64,000 nucleotides of DNA, taken from positions 15,193-79,192 of the forward strand of contig JBBRLP010000007.1 of NCBI GenBank assembly GCA_038231295.1, written 5' to 3'. Source of the stretch: JANXLO01 sp038231295 (lineage in GTDB: Bacteria; Armatimonadota; Chthonomonadetes; Chthonomonadales; Chthonomonadaceae). Shown here one piece after another: positions 43,506-52,288 of the stretch (positions are counted from its first letter, which is position 1; the number at the start of each line of letters is the position of its first letter). The notes under the pieces were generated by a model. The model was not told the origin of the DNA. It made no database searches and saw only the letters and a program-made list of their open reading frames with translations. Both the position numbers and the translations under genes were made by a program.

Positions 43506-43862
43506 TTTCATTCCTTTTGCCTGTTCGCAAACTCCGCAGAAGTGTACGGCAGGCGTTCTCTATAGTAAAAGAGGGCCAGAATCGGCTGACACGCAGAAAT
43601 CAAGCGTCGCTTCCAGAGGGGTCTATTATCGCACTCCAGGCGAAAAGTGTCAACAGAGTTCGGTGGCTTGTTCCTGAAGCGGCGCAGGAGCCGGAAGCGG
43701 AGGGAACGCCGCAGGAAGCCGCGACGCCCGGTCAGAGCGAAGAGGCAACAGCAATCGAAGCGAAAGCGCTGCAGCAAGTCTACGCGGAACAGGAATCGGA
43801 GCGAAGGGCGCAGAATTAGCAAGCCATGTGAGCGAGACAGACCGTTTAAGGAGGATGCGAGG
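43506..43862. other. Divergent intergenic region with a doubtful Ala/Glu-rich frame
   Basis: 357 bp between the PhyH gene (minus) and the dehydrogenase gene (plus). A plus-strand frame 43517-43819 starts at TTG and ends PEAAQEPEAEGTPQEAATPG then QSEEATAIEAKALQQVYAEQ. Its third positions are GC-rich, as in real genes here, but it has no good ribosome site and overlaps the minus-strand promoter area. It could be a small Ala/Glu-rich protein or a remnant. I keep it as doubtful. Confidence 0.25.
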
Positions 43863-44861
43863 ATGCAGACTGAGGCGATTGTTTTTCCGGAGCGTGACCG
43901 GGCGGCGTTGGCTACGATAGAACTGCCGTCCCTGCGTGCCATGGATGCATTGGTGGAAGTGGAGATGAGCGGCGTCAGTGTCGGGACGGAGGTCTGGGCG
44001 CTGACAGGGCAGCGTCCTCCCGGCGACACGACCTTTCCCTGTGTCCCCGGTTATCAGGCGGTGGGCATCGTGCGGGAGGCGGGGCCGGAAGCGGTATTGA
44101 AAGTGGGAGAGCGCATCTTCTTCACCAAAACACGCCTGTCTGCTCCCTATAGCCAGGGCAACTGGATGGGGTCGCACGTCCGATGGGCGGTCGTAGACGC
44201 GAGCGCGAATCCGGGACACGGTTTCTGGGTACGGGTGCCGGAAGACGTGAAGCCGGAGGCGGTCGTCCTCTCCGCATTGGCGGGCGTCACGCTGCGCGGG
44301 CTGAATCAGATCGGGGTGAATCCGGGTGAACTGTGCGTGGTCATCGGGCAGGGAGTCATCGGACAGACGGCGGCGCAGATCGCTCGAATTAGAGGGGCGA
44401 CGGTCCTGGCGGCGGACATCATGCCCTCCCGCCTGGAACTCGCCGCACGGTACAGCGCGGATGCGGTCCTGAATCCGAAGACAGACGACCTGATGGCGGA
44501 AGTCAAGCGCCGCCGACCGGAAGGAGCCGATCTGACGGTCGAGGCGAGCGGCAACAAGATTCTGATTCCGCAGGCCATCTCCCTGATTCGCCCGCTGGGA
44601 CGGGTGCTGCTTCAGGGCTGGTATCCCGGCGACGTGGCGTTCAATTTCCACGAGGCGCATGGCCGTCGTCCCACCATTGCGATTGCCTGCGGCATGGATC
44701 AGGAACACAATACGCAGGTAATTCAATGGATTGTCGAGGGAAAACTGCACCTCGCGCCCCTGCTCACTCACGAGTTCCGCCCGGAAAAGGCCGCCGCAGC
44801 CTTCGAGATGATGCGGTCACGCCCCGGCGATTTTCTTGGCGTCGCCTTCGATTGGCGGTAA
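43863..44861 (+). CDS. Zinc-type medium-chain dehydrogenase, catalytic Cys missing
   Basis: 332 residues from ATG 43863 (AAGGAGG upstream); the longer frame from 43647 is very Arg-rich and not convincing. It is an MDR-fold NAD(P) dehydrogenase: N-terminal GroES-like domain (FPCVPGYQAVGIVREAG), then a Rossmann domain (LCVVIGQGVIGQTAAQIARI). The usual catalytic zinc Cys region reads SGVSVGTEVWAL, with no Cys, and the structural zinc lobe is absent, as in BchC-like and other zinc-free members. Oxidation of a secondary alcohol or sugar is likely. It reads towards the chromate transporter and ends in a shared terminator-like hairpin. Confidence 0.85.
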   Translation: MQTEAIVFPERDRAALATIELPSLRAMDALVEVEMSGVSVGTEVWALTGQRPPGDTTFPCVPGYQAVGIVREAGPEAVLKVGERIFFTKTRLSAPYSQGNWMGSHVRWAVVDASANPGHGFWVRVPEDVKPEAVVLSALAGVTLRGLNQIGVNPGELCVVIGQGVIGQTAAQIARIRGATVLAADIMPSRLELAARYSADAVLNPKTDDLMAEVKRRRPEGADLTVEASGNKILIPQAISLIRPLGRVLLQGWYPGDVAFNFHEAHGRRPTIAIACGMDQEHNTQVIQWIVEGKLHLAPLLTHEFRPEKAAAAFEMMRSRPGDFLGVAFDWR

Positions 44862-44866
44862 ATTTA

Positions 44867-44886
44867 CCGGAGGTTGAAAACCCCGG
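44867..44886. terminator. Terminator-like hairpin, CCGGAGGTT family
   Basis: CCGGAGGTT-GAA-AACCCCGG with one bulged A, between convergent genes ending at 44861 (plus) and 44910 (minus). Related copies are at 10226, 12146 and 52261. Confidence 0.5.
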
Positions 44887-44909
44887 AAAACCAGGATAGG
44901 GAGTTCCGT

Positions 44910-46117
44910 CTATCGAGCGGGGGGGTGCGAAAGGGTAGAGATCAGCAGTCCGAGGAGCGCACCGCCCAGAAGCAGCCAGACGGAATGGACACGGAAGCGA
45001 AAGAGGAGAATCGCGCTGGCGAGGGCGAGCAGAACGGTCGTGGCATCGTGGAGGGCGGAGACGGCGAGTTCCCAGGTGACGCCGCCCATGAGCGCGAGAG
45101 AGGCCGCGTTGACGCCATCGAGGAAGGCGGAGGCGACAGGCGATTTTCGCAGACGAGGCACGAGCGGCCCGCTGACCGCCACGAACAGGAAAGCGGGCAG
45201 AAACATACCGAGGGTGGCGACAATGGCCCCGGTTGGGCCGCCGAGCAGATAGCCAAGAAAAGTGGCGGTCGTGAAGACCGGGCCGGGGGTGATCTGCCCG
45301 ACAGCGGTGGCATCCAGAATCTGCGCGGCGCTGAGCCAGTGGAGGCGTGTGACCAGCTCGGACTGAAGAAACGCCAGAAGCACGTAGCCGCTGCCATAGA
45401 CAATAGAGCCGAGTTTGAGGAAGACAAGGAACAACGCCGGACTGCTGATTGCCCCCGTCCCCATCGTTCTATTGAGCAGAAGAGGCAACGCGACGAGCGC
45501 GGCAATCAATCCGATGAGAGCCGCGAGCGGCGCAATGCCTGCCCGCGTTCGGTCTTTAAACCCCTGGACAGCGGCGTTCGTGGCCCCGGCACCGAACAGA
45601 ATCAGGAGCGGGCTCAGGCGGAAGAACATTCCGCCCGCTGCCAGCAGGCCGATAAGGGTCAAGCGCCAGGTCGGAACCGCCGTTCCCATGAGTTTCCACA
45701 GGGCCTGTAGAATAACGGCAATCACGACCGCCTTCATCCCGTAAAGCGCCCCACCGACCTGCGGCAGCGTCCCGAATCGCCGGTAGACCGCCGCAATCCC
45801 CATGACCAGCAGAAAGGCCGGAAGGATAAAGCAGACGCCCGCAATCAGCAGCCCCCACCCCTTCGCCTGCCGATAGCCGATATGAATCGCCAGTTCGGTG
45901 GAACTCGGGCCGGGAATGAGATTGGAGGCCCCGAGCAGATCGAGAAACTCCGCTTTCGTGAGCCACTGCCTGCGTTCGACGAACTCCTGCTGCATGAGGG
46001 CGATATGCGCGGCAGGCCCGCCAAAGGCCGTCAGGCCGAGACGCAGAAAGACGGCGCTCAGTTCCCGCAGAGACGTTTGCTCCGGTGCGAGGGGATCGGA
46101 ATTCGTTCTTCCGGCAT
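44910..46117 (-). pseudogene. chrA: Chromate transporter ChrA, N-terminal frameshift
   Basis: The long open part (45995-44910) encodes QQEFVERRQWLTKAEFLDLL, SNLIPGPSSTELAIHIG and the repeated half containing QITPGPVFTTATFLGYLLGG, typical of CHR-family anion transporters with two homologous halves. The family's N-terminus lies upstream in the same frame (SLRELSAVFLRLGLTAFGGP then AAHIAL) but has no start codon. A perfect start (ATG 46117 after AGAGGAGG) reads PEERIPIP in another frame. One extra C in the C4 run (plus-strand G4 at 46091-46094) joins them. The intact protein would have 402 residues. It is 28 bp after the epimerase gene. It may export chromate, or may transport a related anion. 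Confidence 0.8.
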
Positions 46118-46145
46118 ACGCGGTGCGCCTCCTCTGCCTGCTGTC

Positions 46146-47039
46146 TCAGTTGGAGAGGGTGAAAGGCAGGGGCGGATCGGGTTCGGTACGGAGACGGTGC
46201 AGGAACTGTTCAAAATTGTGCTGCGGGTCGTAGCCCAGGGTGGTGACGGCCTTGCGAATGTCGTAACGGGTGTGGATGTGCGGCAGGTTCAGGCCGTGTT
46301 CGAGCAGAAGATCGGCCGCGCCGGGATAGTAGCGGTTGAGGACTTTTCTCGGCTCGGTTTCGATTTCAGGCCAGTCCTCGTCCACGAACGGTTTGGTGCA
46401 GTGGATGAGAAACTCTTCGCAGGAGAAGGCTTCGGCGACGACAGCGGCGAGGGCGAGATGATTGGCCTGCGCGACATCCTCGCGGTCGAGCCAGTTGGTG
46501 AGACGACCCACCCCGGCAGTCTTCCAGTCGGCGGTGACGAAGCAACCGTAGCGGAGCAAAGCGATATTCATGCCGTAGGTGCGTGCGTAGAAGCGGCACA
46601 TCTCCTCGCCAAGGACTTTCGTCAGCGCGTAGATGTGGGTGGGAATGCAGGGGGTCTCTTCGTTCATCACGCGGCGGTTCCGCATTCCGTTGCCATAGAT
46701 GACTTCGCTGGAGGAGAAGACGAGCGCCTTCACGTCGTTGAGGAGCATGGCCCGCAGGATGTTCTGCGTTCCGGTGACGTTGATGCTGTAGTAGTCGTCT
46801 TCATTACGAAAGCCTGCGGCGTTGCCGTGCAGGGCGACAGTGTGAATCACGGCGTCGCAGCCACGCATGGCGTGGACGAGCGCCCCTGCATCGCGAATGT
46901 CGGCCTGGATGCTGACGCTGCCCTCTGGCGCACTCATCGGCTCCAGATCGTGCAGAACAAGTTGATGTTTTTCGAGGACGAGTTCGGGAATCAAGGCGGT
47001 CGCGAAGTTGCCGCGTGCGCCGGTTATGAGTATCTTCAT
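46146..47039 (-). CDS. NAD-dependent epimerase/dehydratase (extended SDR)
   Basis: 297 residues, cytosolic. Rossmann motif ITGARGNFATAL at the N-terminus, a VFSSSEVIYGNG Ser strand, and the catalytic YxxxK in IYALTKVLGE. It belongs to the extended SDR group acting on nucleotide sugars or free sugars (GalE, uronate dehydrogenase and relatives). C-terminal substrate domain complete (RYYPGAADLLLEHGL). It precedes the chromate transporter on the same strand and is divergent from the CBM9 gene, so 47040-47194 holds two promoters. Confidence 0.88.
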   Translation of the reverse strand: MKILITGARGNFATALIPELVLEKHQLVLHDLEPMSAPEGSVSIQADIRDAGALVHAMRGCDAVIHTVALHGNAAGFRNEDDYYSINVTGTQNILRAMLLNDVKALVFSSSEVIYGNGMRNRRVMNEETPCIPTHIYALTKVLGEEMCRFYARTYGMNIALLRYGCFVTADWKTAGVGRLTNWLDREDVAQANHLALAAVVAEAFSCEEFLIHCTKPFVDEDWPEIETEPRKVLNRYYPGAADLLLEHGLNLPHIHTRYDIRKAVTTLGYDPQHNFEQFLHRLRTEPDPPLPFTLSN

Positions 47040-47194
47040 CGTGGATGGCCTTTCCCGTCGGAGGGGAGACAGAGAGTCCGGTTTCGGAGGCGGTATTCCG
47101 CACCACCCCGCCGAAATCCTGCCACTCCTTCATACGAGATGACAGACGGGATATGTCGCAGGAGATGGGTTGTGTAGCGGCGAAAGAGAGAGGC

Positions 47195-48214
47195 ATGGAA
47201 CCAAAAGGCTATGTGTGTTGTCGGGCGGATGGGCCGGTGGAGATAGACGGCGATCTAACGAAAGCGGTCTGGCAGGCAGCAGCCTGGACAGACGATTTCG
47301 TGGATATTGTGGGGGAGGGTGGCCCCGTGCCGCGTTTCCGTACTCGCGCCAAAATTCTGTGGGACAACCAGTATCTCTATATCGCGGCGGAGATACAGGA
47401 GCCGCACGTCTGGGCGACGCTGACGGAGAGGGACTCCGTCCTTTTTTACGACAACGATTTTGAGGTATTTATAGACCCGGACGGCGACAATCATCTCTAT
47501 TACGAACTGGAGATCAACGCGCTCAATACGGTCTGGGATCTGCTTCTGGTGAAGCCGTATCGGGATGGCGGACCTGCGATCAACGGCTGGGACATCGCGG
47601 GATTGAAGACGGCGGTGCGGGTGCAGGGAACGCTCAACGACCCCTCGGACGAAGATACAGGCTGGACGGTGGAGTTGGCTCTGCCCTGGGCCGCGCTGAA
47701 AGAGTGCGCGGGACGGCCTGCGCCTCCGGCAGACGGGGATCAGTGGCGGGTGAACTTTTCGCGAGTGGAGTGGGAGACGGAGATCGTCGCAGGCGGCTAT
47801 CGGAAGGTCGCGGGGAAGCCGGAAGACAACTGGGTCTGGTCGCCGCAGGGCGTGGTGGATATGCACCGCCCGGAGCAGTGGGGCTATGTGCAGTTCTCGA
47901 CGGCAGCCGCAGGGACGGCGGCGTTTCAGCCGGACCCGGTGAGTGCAGTTCGACAGCAGTTGATGCAGGTCTACTGGCTGCAAAAGGAGTACCGCAAACG
48001 GCACGGACGATATGCGGCCTCCCTGCAAGCGCTGGAGGAGAACGACTTCAGCAGGAGCGGAGGAATGGAACTGGAAGTGACTTCGGTGGGGTTTGTAGCG
48101 GGAGTGACGGCGACGCTGCCGGACGGTTCGCGGGAATTGTGGCGGATTCGAGAGGATTCGCGAATCTGGTCGGAAATAGCCGCCTCACGGCCCCCAATTC
48201 TGGGGGAGAATTAG
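47195..48214 (+). CDS. CBM9-like carbohydrate-binding protein, C-terminus altered by a repeat insertion
   Basis: 339 residues from ATG 47195 (GAGAGG upstream); earlier in-frame starts (47045, 47153, 47165) lack ribosome sites and run into promoter DNA. The fold pattern is that of family 9 carbohydrate-binding modules: PVEIDGDLTKAVWQAAAWTD, TRAKILWDNQYLYIAAEIQE, DNDFEVFIDPDGDNHLYYEL, DTGWTVELALPWAAL. There is no signal peptide, so it may be cytosolic. The final residues (EIAASRPPILGEN) and the stop are encoded by a short hairpin element (48176-48235), so the original C-terminus has been replaced. Confidence 0.82.
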   Translation: MEPKGYVCCRADGPVEIDGDLTKAVWQAAAWTDDFVDIVGEGGPVPRFRTRAKILWDNQYLYIAAEIQEPHVWATLTERDSVLFYDNDFEVFIDPDGDNHLYYELEINALNTVWDLLLVKPYRDGGPAINGWDIAGLKTAVRVQGTLNDPSDEDTGWTVELALPWAALKECAGRPAPPADGDQWRVNFSRVEWETEIVAGGYRKVAGKPEDNWVWSPQGVVDMHRPEQWGYVQFSTAAAGTAAFQPDPVSAVRQQLMQVYWLQKEYRKRHGRYAASLQALEENDFSRSGGMELEVTSVGFVAGVTATLPDGSRELWRIREDSRIWSEIAASRPPILGEN

Positions 48215-48235
48215 ACGCCCGTTGGGGAGGGAAGG
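48176..48235. repeat. Short double-hairpin element, copy 3, with 14-bp duplication
   Basis: ATAGCCGCCTCACGGCCCCC and CCCCAATTCTGGGGGAG match copies 1 and 2; the second hairpin is reduced. CTGGTCGGAAATAG occurs at 48166-48179 and again at 48236-48249, an exact 14-bp direct repeat around the element and the best evidence that this family inserts as a unit. It provides the stop codon of the CBM9 gene. Confidence 0.65.
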
Positions 48236-48265
48236 CTGGTCGGAAATAGTCACAGAGGAGCGTTT

Positions 48266-50011
48266 ATGAGCGGCAGCGAGAAGGCGGAGACGACGGGCAA
48301 AATCAAGCGGCGGGATGTCCTGCGCGGAGCATTGGGGGCAGGCATGGCGGCAATCGCAGGAGCGGCGGGGGCGGGGCAGGAGACACCGCCTGCGGACACA
48401 GTGACGGCGACAGATATGGCGGTGGCGGAGCGATTGACGGGTCACCACTATACCGACGCCGACCGGCAGTTGATGACGAAACGGTTCGCAGGGACACGTT
48501 CCGGTCTGGTGGATATGCGGAAGACAGACCTGCTGGCGACGGAACCGGCCACGCAGTTCGAGCCACGCCTGCCGGGAATGAAGATTCCGACGGAGAAGGC
48601 GGGGAGCGCCCCGAGCGCCGTTCCCACGTTGAAGTTCGATGGCGATGTGGAGAAACTGGCCTTCGCGACGACGATGGAACTGGCGCAACTGGTGCGGACT
48701 CGGCAGGTGACCTCGATGGCGCTCACGCAGATGTATCTGACCCGCCTCAAAAAGTTCGGGCCGCGTCTGCACTGTGTGGTGAACCTGACGGAAGCGCTGG
48801 CCCTGCGGCAGGCGGAGCGGGCCGACCGGGAGATCGCCGCAGGCCACTACCGGGGGCCGCTGCACGGGATTCCCTGGGGCGGCAAAGACCTGCTGGCGAC
48901 AAAAGGCATTCCCACCACTTTCGGCGCGAAACCTTACGAGCATCAGATTTTCGACTACGATGCGACCGTTGTGGAGCGGCTGGAGGAGGCGGGCGCGGTA
49001 CTGGTCGCAAAACTCTCGATGGGCGAACTGGCGATGGGCGATGTCTGGTTCGGCGGGCTGACCCGCAATCCCTGGAAGCCGGAGCAGGGCGCGAGCGGCT
49101 CCTCGGCGGGGCCGGGCAGCGCGACGGCGGCAGGACTGGTCGGGTTTTCCATCGGGACGGAGACACTCGGCAGCATCGTCAGCCCCTCCGTGCGGAACGG
49201 CGTGACCGGTCTGCGCCCAACCTACGGGCGCGTCAGCCGCTACGGGGCGATGGCGCTCTGCTGGACGATGGACAAACTGGGGCCGATGTGCCGGGGAGTC
49301 GAGGACTGCGCGGTGGTGCTGAACGCGATCTACGGCCCGGACGGCAGAGACGGCACGGTCGCGGATGTTCCCTTCGGCTGGCATCCGCGCTCTGACCTGA
49401 AGAAACTGCGGGTGGGGATAGATGCGGCGGCGTTTGAGACGACGAAGCGAAACGCGGCTCGCAATAAAGTCTACGGCGATGTGCTGGCGACCCTGACGAA
49501 ACTCGGCGTGACGCCCGTTCCCATCACGCTGCCGAAAGAGGTGGACGGCTACGGGGCGCTGGCGGAGGTGATTATCGGGGCGGAGTCGGCGGCGGCATTC
49601 CAGAAATTGACGGACAGCGGGCAGACCGCGCAGTTGGCGCAACAGGAAGCGGGAAGCTGGCCGAACACCTTCCGCATCGGCTCGCTGATTCCGGCGGCGG
49701 ACTACATCACCGCGCTGCGGATACGGCGGCAGTTGCAGCAGGAGATGGCGAAGACCTTCGACAAACTGGACTGCTACGTCACGGTTCCTTTTGCCGGGCC
49801 GTCGCTGGTCTACACGAACCTGACCGGGCATCCGACGATAGTCACGCGCTGCGGGATGATCGGTGGCGTTCCGCAATCCATCGAGTTCGTGGGCAATCTA
49901 TATCAGGAGTCAGCGATTCTGCGGCTGGCCTACACCTACGAGCAGGCGACGCAATGGCACCACGATTGGCCCGATACGGAAAAAATCCCCGTCGCGGCGG
50001 AGAAAGGGTAG
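48266..50011 (+). CDS. Amidase (amidase-signature family), Tat-type signal
   Basis: 581 residues. The N-terminus has a twin-arginine motif (KRRDVLRGALGAGMAAIAGA), so export in a folded state is likely. The amidase-signature core is complete: catalytic Lys in IPWGGKDLLATKG, the Ser pair in GASGSSAGPGSATAAG, and the nucleophile Ser in TETLGSIVSPSVRNGVTGL. These enzymes cleave a linear amide to an acid and ammonia or amine. It starts after GAGGAG and ends 4 bp before a PhyH gene and an epimerase gene on the same strand, forming a three-gene run. Confidence 0.9.
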   Translation: MSGSEKAETTGKIKRRDVLRGALGAGMAAIAGAAGAGQETPPADTVTATDMAVAERLTGHHYTDADRQLMTKRFAGTRSGLVDMRKTDLLATEPATQFEPRLPGMKIPTEKAGSAPSAVPTLKFDGDVEKLAFATTMELAQLVRTRQVTSMALTQMYLTRLKKFGPRLHCVVNLTEALALRQAERADREIAAGHYRGPLHGIPWGGKDLLATKGIPTTFGAKPYEHQIFDYDATVVERLEEAGAVLVAKLSMGELAMGDVWFGGLTRNPWKPEQGASGSSAGPGSATAAGLVGFSIGTETLGSIVSPSVRNGVTGLRPTYGRVSRYGAMALCWTMDKLGPMCRGVEDCAVVLNAIYGPDGRDGTVADVPFGWHPRSDLKKLRVGIDAAAFETTKRNAARNKVYGDVLATLTKLGVTPVPITLPKEVDGYGALAEVIIGAESAAAFQKLTDSGQTAQLAQQEAGSWPNTFRIGSLIPAADYITALRIRRQLQQEMAKTFDKLDCYVTVPFAGPSLVYTNLTGHPTIVTRCGMIGGVPQSIEFVGNLYQESAILRLAYTYEQATQWHHDWPDTEKIPVAAEKG

Positions 50012-50015
50012 CAGC

Positions 50016-50816
50016 ATGGGAGCATTGACGACGGAGCAGGTCGAGGCGTTCAAAAAAGACGGCTATCTCCTTTTCGAAAGCCTCCTCAACGCGGAGCAGT
50101 GTACCGCAATCAAGGCGGACATAGACGCGATGGAGGCGGCGCGTAAGAGCGGTGGTCCGGTTCCCTGGCCGGTTGAGTATGCGGCGCTCGGTTCCCTGGT
50201 CAGCGAACCGCGTGTGATGGAGATTGTAGAGGACGTGATGGGGCCGGGGTTCGCGTTTCATCATTTCCATGCGGTGCGGCAGAACGCGGGCGCTCCGGGC
50301 GTCAACTGGCATCAGGATTACGAGCAGCATCCGCAGAGCAACCGTTCGCACACGATGGTGCATTTTTTCTTTTACTTCAACGGGCTGAACGGCGAGGTCG
50401 GCGACCTGTTGTTTGTGCCGCGTACACAGCGCAGCGTCGTGGACAATGGGGCGCTCTGGCATCTCGGGACGGCGGACCTGCCGAATACGGTGGTCGTGGA
50501 CAATCTGCCGCCGGGGTCGGCGGTAATGGTGCATTCGGCGCTCTGGCATGCACGGCGGGCAAAGCCGGGCGGCGAAGAGAAACCGCGCTATTTCGCCGAT
50601 ACCTCTTACTGCCAGGCGGGAATTCGCTGGCCCGCGTATGGCAACAAGCGCTGGCGGGAGGTGCTGGAGAAGGCGCGGGCGGCGGGACTGGAGCGCGGCG
50701 GAAAGTACGCGCACCTGTTCGACGAGGCGCATTTCTTCGATGACCTGAAAGCGCGGGAGTTTATGAAAGACGTTCAGGGCAGTCTGCTTCTGGATACACG
50801 AGCGTGGAAGGAGTAG
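50016..50816 (+). CDS. Phytanoyl-CoA dioxygenase (PhyH)-family Fe(II)/2OG oxygenase
   Basis: 266 residues from ATG 50016 (GAAAGGG upstream). The iron site is HxD in VNWHQDYEQHP plus the distal His in HSALWHARRAKPG; a downstream Arg, in EKPRYFADTSYCQ, is the likely oxoglutarate ligand. The N-terminal pattern TEQVEAFKKDGYLLFESLLN is standard for the family. It lies 4 bp after the amidase gene and 3 bp before an epimerase gene, so the three are one transcript. The order amidase, oxygenase, epimerase suggests stepwise breakdown of an N-acylated or hydroxylated sugar-like compound; this is inference. Confidence 0.9.
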   Translation: MGALTTEQVEAFKKDGYLLFESLLNAEQCTAIKADIDAMEAARKSGGPVPWPVEYAALGSLVSEPRVMEIVEDVMGPGFAFHHFHAVRQNAGAPGVNWHQDYEQHPQSNRSHTMVHFFFYFNGLNGEVGDLLFVPRTQRSVVDNGALWHLGTADLPNTVVVDNLPPGSAVMVHSALWHARRAKPGGEEKPRYFADTSYCQAGIRWPAYGNKRWREVLEKARAAGLERGGKYAHLFDEAHFFDDLKAREFMKDVQGSLLLDTRAWKE

Positions 50817-50819
50817 AGA

Positions 50820-51809
50820 TTGGCAACGAAGCGTATTCTGGTGACAGGAGCGGCGGGCAAGGTCGGGCAGGCGTTCATCCATCGGTTTGTGGGGTCGCCG
50901 CAGGGCGCGGGGTTTGTCGTGCGGGCGATGTGCCACAACCGGATGCTGCCGGAGCAGGACGGCCTGGAGGTCGTGAAGGCCGATATGTCGCAGCAGGACG
51001 AGGTGAACCGGGCGATGGAGGGAGTGACCCATGTTCTGCATCTGGCGACCTGCAAGGAGACGCCGGACGCGATCATGGACGTGGCGGTAAAGGGGCTGTT
51101 CTGGCTGCTGGAAGCCTGTCGGGAGAGTCCGACTTTTGAACAGTTCGTGTTGCTCGGCGGCGACGCGGGGATGGGACACTTTTTCTACAAATTCCCCGCG
51201 CCGGTGACGGAGACGCAGAAGCATTCGGCCTACCCTGGCTGCTATGCGCTCTCGAAGGTGCTGGAAGAGGTGATGCTGGAGCAGTACTTTATCCAGTATG
51301 GCCTGAACGGCTGCTGTCTGCGTGCGCCCTGGATCATGGAGAAGGACGACTTCAAGTACACGCTCTCGTTCGGGGAGGACATCTTTGGCGGGCCGCGCTG
51401 GCGGGACTATGTGGGCGCGGAACAGGCGGACGCCTATGTCAAGACACAGACGATTCCGGTGATGCTGGACAGCGAACACCAGCCCCTTCAGCGCAACTTC
51501 GTCCATCTCAGCGACCTGACCGAGGCAATTGTGTGCGCGGTAGGGCACCCAGCGGCGCGTCAGCAGACCTTCAACATCTGCATGGACGAGCCGGTAGAGT
51601 ACCGCAAAGTCGCCGATTATCTCTTACAGACGCGAGGTCTGCCCTCCGTAGACATCGTGACCGAGTTCCACTCCACCTGGCTCGACAACACGAAGGCCAA
51701 ATTCCTGCTCGGCTGGAGTCCGAAGGTAGATCTTCCGAAACTGATTGACCTCTCCTGGGACTACGCCCGCCCCACAGACGACCCCCGCGTCATCTGGTAT
51801 CCCGGCTAA
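50820..51809 (+). CDS. NAD-dependent epimerase/dehydratase (extended SDR)
   Basis: 329 residues from TTG 50820 (GGAGTAGAG upstream). Rossmann motif VTGAAGKVGQAF and catalytic YxxxK in GCYALSKVLEEV. The Ser position of the triad reads LLGGDAGMGH, an unusual replacement that could weaken classical SDR chemistry. The C-terminal domain includes LGWSPKVDLPKLIDLSWDYA. It is the last gene of the amidase-PhyH-epimerase run and is followed by a strong hairpin (51885-51923). Confidence 0.88.
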   Translation: MATKRILVTGAAGKVGQAFIHRFVGSPQGAGFVVRAMCHNRMLPEQDGLEVVKADMSQQDEVNRAMEGVTHVLHLATCKETPDAIMDVAVKGLFWLLEACRESPTFEQFVLLGGDAGMGHFFYKFPAPVTETQKHSAYPGCYALSKVLEEVMLEQYFIQYGLNGCCLRAPWIMEKDDFKYTLSFGEDIFGGPRWRDYVGAEQADAYVKTQTIPVMLDSEHQPLQRNFVHLSDLTEAIVCAVGHPAARQQTFNICMDEPVEYRKVADYLLQTRGLPSVDIVTEFHSTWLDNTKAKFLLGWSPKVDLPKLIDLSWDYARPTDDPRVIWYPG

Positions 51810-51884
51810 GAAAATTTTCCTCACACGCAATCGTGCCTGACGTTGTCTGTACGATAAACCCTCCGCTCGCCTGAGTCCTCCGAT

Positions 51885-51923
51885 GTGAACAGGGCAAGCA
51901 GATACTCTGCTTGCCCTGTTCAC
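51885..51923 (+). terminator. 17-bp perfect stem-loop after the epimerase gene
   Basis: GTGAACAGGGCAAGCAG pairs exactly with CTGCTTGCCCTGTTCAC around a 5-nt loop. It lies 76 bp beyond the stop at 51809. No T tract follows, so it may stop transcription with Rho, protect the 3' end, or be a repeat remnant. Confidence 0.55.
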
Positions 51924-52045
51924 GTGTACGCCGGGCATGTGCCCGTTCTCGGAGGTGTAAGTCCTCTGCGGGGGAGGGAACTCTATACCTGTCGAAAGGC
52001 TGTCCGCTTCGCATCATTGCATGGCTACTCGCGTAGTATTAGAGT

Positions 52046-52252
52046 ACTCACCTTACGCAGACGAGCAGGCAAAGGGTGGACACCCCTCGCTACGCGGCTT
52101 CGCCGGATCGTCCTTCGGACAAAACCCAACGCGACAATCTCTGTTGAGTGCAGCGAAAGCCCCTTACAGCTTCAACGTTTCCTAAGGAAACTGGGCCGAA
52201 GGTCAAATAGCGGAGACTTCAGTCCGTCGCATCCCGCCTGCGTAAGGTGAGT
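52046..52252 (+). mobile_element. 207-bp MITE-like element with inverted terminal repeats and REP unit
   Basis: ACTCACCTTACGCAGACG (52046-52063) and CGCCTGCGTAAGGTGAGT (52235-52252) are inverted repeats with one mismatch in 18. The interior has CCCCTCGCTACGCGGCTTCG then CCGGATCGTCCTTCGGAC, and the REP unit (52177-52230: GTTTCCTAAGGAAAC, GGGCCGAAGGTCAAATAGCG, GACTTCAGTCCGTCGC). There is no gene inside. A reversed, one-ended copy is at 41433. No clear target duplication is visible. Confidence 0.75.
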
Positions 52253-52260
52253 TTTTAATG

Positions 52261-52282
52261 CCGGAGGTTTTTCAACCCCCGG
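52261..52282 (-). terminator. Terminator-like hairpin, CCGGAGGTT family
   Basis: CCGGAGGTT-TTTC-AACCCCCGG, 7 bp beyond the stop of the WD40-caspase gene on the minus strand. This is the end of the protease operon. Confidence 0.5.
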
Positions 52283-52288
52283 CCAGTC

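Noticed and set aside
43647..43862. N-terminal extension of the zinc-type dehydrogenase
   Set aside because: The extension is extremely Arg-rich, unlike the family, and the start at 43863 has a strong ribosome site.
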